Source: Bilabrum cf. latius
Taxonomy: Eukaryota > Bigyra: Bicosoecida > Bigyra > Bicosoecida
DNA length: 64,000 nucleotides
Direction of reading: 5' to 3'
NCBI GenBank assembly: GCA_965178125.1
Contig: OZ237743.1
Span: forward strand, 1-64,000
Shown: one piece after another, positions 59,723-64,000 of the stretch
Layout: each line of letters starts with the position of its first letter
How positions within the stretch are numbered: the stretch's first letter is position 1
Translations under genes and position numbers: made by a program
Notes under the pieces: generated by a model
What the model was told of the DNA's origin: nothing
Databases searched by the model: none
What the model saw: the letters and a program-made list of their open reading frames with translations, nothing else

Positions 59723-60580
59723 ATGTCTGGCTCAAATATCGCTCCTGTGTACGCACCATCCCGGGATGATGAACCTAGAACGGGTGTAAACTGCTGCGGG
59801 GTGCAGTATCCGTCCACAGCAATTGCATTTTTCTCGTTCAACACTCTTTGGCTGGTGTTTGGCATCGCAATGGCTGCACTGTCTGCGTGGGCCTACGAAA
59901 GGCACGATGCTATCGCGAAAGAAATTCCTGAGGCTGGGATCGGGCCGGTTCTGTCGGCTGGTATTCTCCTCATCCTCGTGAGCATCCTGGGCTTTATCGG
60001 ATAGCGATTCTTTGCATCCCCATCCGGAAGATACATTTTGGGGGCGTATGCATTTCTTCTATCAGTGGTGGTTATTCTGGAAATCGCGTCGGCGGTGCTC
60101 ATGTTCGTGGTAATCGGGCGACTGAACAATTACGATCAAGATAAGGAGATCCGTGACAAATCTATCAAGTCTTTCGTAGACAGCGCCTACACGCATTGCT
60201 GCGGCGGTGATAGGCATGTACCATCCCCGCATGATGGCTAGTGCTGGATCCCGGAATCGATCGGCATCGTGACGGCTAAAAATTGCAGCGACCCGGACGA
60301 GTTTGACCTTGCCCTCATTGACTGGATGGTCAAGCAGCTCAACCCCGTCGCCATTGTGACGCTCGTGGTCGCGATCGTGCAGCTCGTCGCAGTGGTGCTC
60401 GGCTGTGTGGCGGTGCGGCTGGGCTAGGCCAAGCAGCTGCAGAGACAAGACGACAGCTTCCGCACGCAGGGGGGCAACTCCGCGGCCTACGGGCAGGGCG
60501 TGTACGGGGTGGAGAGTGGGGGCTCGTTCATGCAGTCCATCGGGGGGGACGGACGGGCCGGGGAACAAGGGTTCTACTGA
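59723..60580 (+). CDS. Tetraspanin
   Basis: The frame encodes 285 residues from ATG 59723 to TGA 60578-60580, with TAG at 60002, 60239 and 60425. Four transmembrane segments lie at about residues 32-54, 72-93, 103-125 and 210-234. The large extracellular loop carries the CCG signature (THCCGG) and two further Cys, as needed for the paired disulphides. Under the standard code the protein would stop right after the second membrane segment, losing the diagnostic loop. TAG 60002 comes directly after LGFIG at the end of segment 2, and TAG 60425 directly after segment 4. Tetraspanins organise membrane microdomains. Confidence 0.88.
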
Positions 60581-60617
60581 GCATCCCGGGTCCCGGAGCG
60601 GGTGTCGCCGTTGACAC

Positions 60618-60727
60618 CAATGTGGTTGCTTTGGCCGCGATGCCATCAGGCCTAGGTCTGGTTTATACACTTCAATGTGGTTGCTTTGGCCGCAATGCCA
60701 TCAGGCCTAGATCTGGTTTATATACTT
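60618..60727. repeat. 55-bp tandem duplication
   Basis: Two copies starting CAATGTGG at 60618 and 60673 differ at only a few positions. They lie in the convergent spacer between the tetraspanin and transporter genes. The rest of the 60581-60875 spacer is featureless. Confidence 0.9.
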
Positions 60728-60875
60728 CATTCCAGGCAGTGAAAGTAATCTGGTACATGCACGCACGGTCGGTCTCGCTAACCCAAGCAAGAAATAATCC
60801 AAAGAAAAACGACTTGCCAGCATAGGCCTAGATCTAGCTGTGCTCCCACACCCGTTGCATTGCACTGCGCTGCAC

Positions 60876-62498
60876 TTAGCCCTGGTCGTCATCCGCCTCC
60901 CCTCCCCCAGTGATGCTGACCCCAGCAGCCGAAAGAATGCTCATGGTGGTGGACACCACAAAGAGCACGCTGCCCACGCACAGCAGCACCACGGACCCGA
61001 TGGCCTCCCACGAGTCGCAGGCCCCCCTCGAGTCGAAGGGGTCGTTACCCAGCATCAGGTGCGTTGCTGCCGGCAGCACGAACGCGATGAACACGGCCGA
61101 GAAGGACCCCGTGATCTCCAGCACGTTCCCCAAGTCATCCACCGCGAGTGCAATCCCCAGACTCACCACCCAGAGCAGGGCAGTGGCCACCCAGTGCTCC
61201 CACCCGCCAATGGCCTCCTTCCTGCTCTCCTCATGCCGGTCATCTATCTCCCCCCGCGCAACCAGATCGAACACAGGGGCCCCCTCGCTCTTCCACCTCG
61301 AGTCCGCCAGCACGTCCCCGATGACCGAGTGCAGGATGGATCGGCACACCATCAGCTCGGAGGGGTACGTCATGGTCATGTTGAGCACGAGGCCCAGCCG
61401 GGCCCCCACGATGACCATGTCCGTGCCCCCCACATCTGGGTCCTGGTCGTCGTCCTGCAGTCCGTGTCCCGCCAGCTTGTCGAAGGACAAGAAGATGTCC
61501 GCCTCGGTCTCCTCCTTGAAGGCAAGGTACCCGCAGGCCGCCATGGCTAGAGACACCACGGCAGAGATCCCCACCGAGGCGCGGGACACGGCCGAGAACG
61601 TGTCGATGCTCCTGTCCTGCTCCCGCAGCGAATCGTACACGAGGAAGACCTGGTGGTGGCACACGAACGCGAATGCGATGGTTCCGATGGCAGAGGCGAA
61701 GCCCTCGTGCGGGAGCAGTAGCACCCACGTCTGCGTGTGCTGGCTGTCCACGCGAGAAGCGGCCCTGCCTGGCCCGCGGGCCACCACCGCCACGACCATG
61801 AGCATCACGGCCGCAAGCGAGGCCATGCTGAACCTCTCGAGAGAAGAGAAGCTCCGCATGCAGCAGATGGGCAGGATCACCAGGCCGGCTGACAGGGTCA
61901 GCAGCAGTCGCGGATCCAGGGCGGCACCAGCGCGGTCCGTCGCAGCGTCTCCCGCGAACGCGGTCAGCACGGGTGCGAGCGTGTCTTTCACGATGACGAG
62001 GTATCCGATCATGGCCCCGAACGCGAATAGGAACTGGAACACCACCACGAGCCAGAACCCGGGGGCACCGAAGGCCCGCTGCACCAGCTGCTCGTAGGTC
62101 GAGCAGCCGTGCGCCACGCCCAGTCGCATGAGCAACCTCACCGTGTGGTCTGTCAGGAACGCAACGATGAGCACCAGCAAAATACCCGGTAAGAACCCGG
62201 CCTGGTTCAGAGCGTACGGCAGCCCGATGATCCCTGCTCCCAAAATCGAATTGATGAAGTTTGCGGAGGCTCCGATCGGGCTCGAGCCTTCTCCTTCACT
62301 TTCTCCGGATCCATCCCCGACAATGCCCCAAGCAGCCAGCAGGCTGTCCTGTGGTGGTTGCACCTTCGATTCCTGCTTCTCGTCTCCGGGGCGGCCTGGT
62401 TGGCCCGACCCGTACGACCCCGTCGTTTGTGACGGAGCAGCACTACCATCTCTCGAGTTGCTGCCAAGCAAGCTCTTGTCTGGCCTATCGTCAGCCAT
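60876..62498 (-). CDS. Amino-acid transporter, SLC38/AVT-like
   Basis: A 540-residue AAAP-family transporter, single exon, ATG 62498 to TAA 60876-60878, with no TAG codon. After a ~70-residue hydrophilic N-terminus the first membrane helix has the family motif FINSILGAGIIGLPYAL. About eleven hydrophobic segments follow, including CHHQVFLVYDSL and ACGYLAF. The subgroup resembles vacuolar AVT/SLC38 carriers, which move neutral amino acids with protons or Na+. It diverges from the small gene at 62829. Confidence 0.92.
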   Translation of the reverse strand: MADDRPDKSLLGSNSRDGSAAPSQTTGSYGSGQPGRPGDEKQESKVQPPQDSLLAAWGIVGDGSGESEGEGSSPIGASANFINSILGAGIIGLPYALNQAGFLPGILLVLIVAFLTDHTVRLLMRLGVAHGCSTYEQLVQRAFGAPGFWLVVVFQFLFAFGAMIGYLVIVKDTLAPVLTAFAGDAATDRAGAALDPRLLLTLSAGLVILPICCMRSFSSLERFSMASLAAVMLMVVAVVARGPGRAASRVDSQHTQTWVLLLPHEGFASAIGTIAFAFVCHHQVFLVYDSLREQDRSIDTFSAVSRASVGISAVVSLAMAACGYLAFKEETEADIFLSFDKLAGHGLQDDDQDPDVGGTDMVIVGARLGLVLNMTMTYPSELMVCRSILHSVIGDVLADSRWKSEGAPVFDLVARGEIDDRHEESRKEAIGGWEHWVATALLWVVSLGIALAVDDLGNVLEITGSFSAVFIAFVLPAATHLMLGNDPFDSRGACDSWEAIGSVVLLCVGSVLFVVSTTMSILSAAGVSITGGGEADDDQG

Positions 62499-62828
62499 GT
62501 TCAGTTTCTGCGCTGCAAGTTGCAGCCTGAACCGCCAGGATCGACGAGTAAGTTGGCCTCTTTGTTCAGCCCAAAAGTCTGCTTAGGGTCAAAAGCCACG
62601 AGCCAATACCAGCCTGGAGTATTAAATATAGCTCTTGGTTCGATTGTAGGCAATGGCCGGCACCTGAAGCTCAAATGATCCTTCCTCAAGCGAATATGGA
62701 ACGTTCTTTTTTCAGAAGCGAACCTTTTCCTTTTGGTCGGCATTACAAGTCGACATTGTCTTCTATCATCGATGTGCTTAACCGTCTGAACATACCATAT
62801 CAAATTGAGCTAGATGTAGCTTGATATA
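62499..62828. other. Divergent intergenic region
   Basis: 330 bp between the transporter and the 62829 gene; probably a bidirectional promoter. No specific element is recognised beyond AT-rich patches near 62620-62640 and 62815-62828. Confidence 0.4.
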
Positions 62829-63296
62829 ATGGACTTGGAGGCGCGCTTGCGAGGCCGACCGCGCGTACGGAATTCCAAGACCTACGCCGAACGCGAGCCC
62901 AAACTGTCAGACTAGGACGAACTGGATACGTCACCAGACCTAGTGCATTTGGCAAGTCTTACTAGCTTCCCCTCGCTGGTATCGGGAGCACGACTGCACA
63001 AGCATCCCTCGTAGCAAGCTGGACATGGTGAAGCGCATCAAGCGGGCACAAGCATTGCAGACGGCGCTGGCTCAGCGAATGATGATCTCGCTGGCTATCT
63101 TGCAGGATCCATGGCAACGAGGGCTCTTGATGGTTCTTCAAAGGCCCCTGCAACTGTTGAGGCTTTCCACGACAGCGCACCGGAGGAATGTGCCCTTGCC
63201 GTGCCTTTAGCCGCAGCAGCGCTGGCACGCTCATTGAACTTGGACGATCTTGAGGATGTTGCGGGCGCACTACTCAAGGAACTGGACGGGCACTGA
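62829..63296 (+). CDS. Small protein of unknown function, 155 residues
   Basis: ATG 62829 to TGA 63294-63296, reading through TAG at 62913 and 63012. The N-terminal ~30 residues are strongly basic (LRGRPRVRNSK). The C-terminal half is Ala-rich and helical, ending LNLDDLEDVAGALLKELDGH. No family is recognised. That the frame stays open only when TAG is sense, and that it ends in TGA, supports it as a gene. Confidence 0.5.
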
Positions 63297-64000
63297 TTCG
63301 TAGTGGGTTTTTGCTGCGAACGAACGTGTGAAAGGTCCAGCCTGCTGTGCTTGGGCTGCGGAGCACCCGTTGAAATTCTATGGACTGGGACGTACACGGC
63401 TCCTAATATTCATAGCTTTGTGGTACACTAAAAAAAAGGAGGGATTGAGTGGGCACAGCCCAAGTTGGAGTTGTTGCCGGGCTATTTGCCGTGATGAGTG
63501 ATGAAGCAGTCTGCTCGCTCATTCAGCTCGAAACAGTCTCGCCGATACGATTGCTATGCTTAGACATAAATCAAGGACAACTTGAATGCCCTCAGACAAC
63601 GCGAATGACTTGAATTCCCTCTAGCGAGAGCATTGAAGCAACTTGTGTAGCTCGCTAGTCTCACTCTCGAGCGCTATGAGCCGGACCATGTCACTTTTGA
63701 AATTCACGATCGTAATCGATGTATCACTATGCGGAAGGGGTTCGTATCGCACGCGCATCGGGGAGGTGCTGCGAGAGAAGGTAGTTGCTTCGATTCGAAA
63801 CGTGCAGCCAGATTCGCATTAGCGTGCAGACATGTGCGGCGCTGCGCAGTAGCAAGCATTGCAAGGCATACATGCAGCTGTTCACGGCTTCAGGTTGAGT
63901 GCAAGCCCTCTCTTGTCAGAGGCAAGCACGTCGGATACCAACAGCAGAGCGAGCGTGGCGGTGTCGAAACCTTTGTCATTCGATGACCTTAATGATCGCC
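63297..64000. other. No gene seen to the right edge
   Basis: About 700 bp without a supportable frame. A plus-strand frame at 63729-63986 has no features. A short A run occurs near 63430. Confidence 0.4.

Noticed and set aside
1-64000. Many pseudogenes interrupted by stops
   Set aside because: Decay would give TAA, TGA and frameshifts as well as TAG. Only TAG interrupts, in nearly every gene, with frame and conservation kept afterwards.
1-64000. TAG decoded as leucine (as in some mitochondria and a few protists)
   Set aside because: Fits PRIM2 33311 and cysteine synthase 20246 acceptably, but not the LRR, DSS1, ARPC4, ALKBH8, coiled-coil and Q-rich positions. Kept as the main alternative to test.
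1-64000. Stop-codon read-through or pyrrolysine insertion
   Set aside because: Up to 17 sites per gene and a TAG TAG pair would give almost no full-length protein by leaky read-through, and no pyrrolysine system is expected in a eukaryotic nucleus.
1-64000. Bacterial or organellar origin
   Set aside because: Spliceosomal GT-AG introns, a telomere array, and nuclear genes such as PRIM2, ARPC4 and ALKBH8.

Overview
What this is. The window is nuclear DNA of a gene-dense, GC-rich unicellular eukaryote. The signs are a perfect TTAGGG-type telomere array, GT-AG introns of about 90-210 bp, and typical eukaryotic genes: Arp2/3 subunit 4, DNA primase large subunit, hnRNP L/PTB-like protein, DSS1/SEM1, ALKBH8, REEP, tetraspanin, UGPase and SLC9B. 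I cannot place the lineage; nothing here points firmly to one protist, algal or fungal group.

The main discovery is the genetic code. Read with the standard code, most genes look broken. Read with TAG as a sense codon, they become long clean frames that end only in TGA or TAA. By my count about 88 in-frame TAG codons occur in 23 of the 25 better-supported genes, and no supported gene has to end in TAG. Aligning positions with conserved families (ALKBH8, DSS1, ARPC4), with sibling leucine-rich repeats, and within Q-rich and coiled-coil segments points to glutamine. That is the same assignment as NCBI table 15. The coordinates below use this reading, so many genes extend well beyond a standard-code prediction.

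Layout. 1-6211: two divergent genes of unknown function, one running off the left edge. 6465-7694: eight head-to-tail copies of a 155-bp satellite. 7755-9224: exactly 245 CCCTAA units, oriented to cap the DNA on their right, so the left 7.7 kb is attached to the outer side of a telomere (a fusion, an insertion or an assembly join). 9233-9392: a 48-bp subtelomeric minisatellite. 10144-16494: a secreted/membrane protein and a 1,573-residue acidic protein, both unknown. From about 17.9 kb on the DNA is ordinary gene-rich chromosome.

Gene order from 17.9 kb: UGPase and a membrane-anchored cysteine synthase share a 139-bp promoter. They are followed by a PH-kinase-PH protein, a PDZ-PDZ-PA protein, an acidic nuclear protein diverging from a REEP protein, a leucine-rich-repeat protein, primase PRIM2 diverging from a giant GCP-like protein, ARPC4 diverging from an SLC9B antiporter, a 1,043-residue coiled-coil protein, an hnRNP L/PTB-like protein with a prion-like domain diverging from DSS1, a RhaT-family transporter, a calmodulin-like protein with a very long tail, a DUF1295 enzyme, ALKBH8, a tetraspanin, an amino-acid transporter, and a small unknown gene. 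No operon-like logic links them; the recurring pattern is divergent pairs with short shared promoters. The remaining intergenic DNA is short and mostly featureless.
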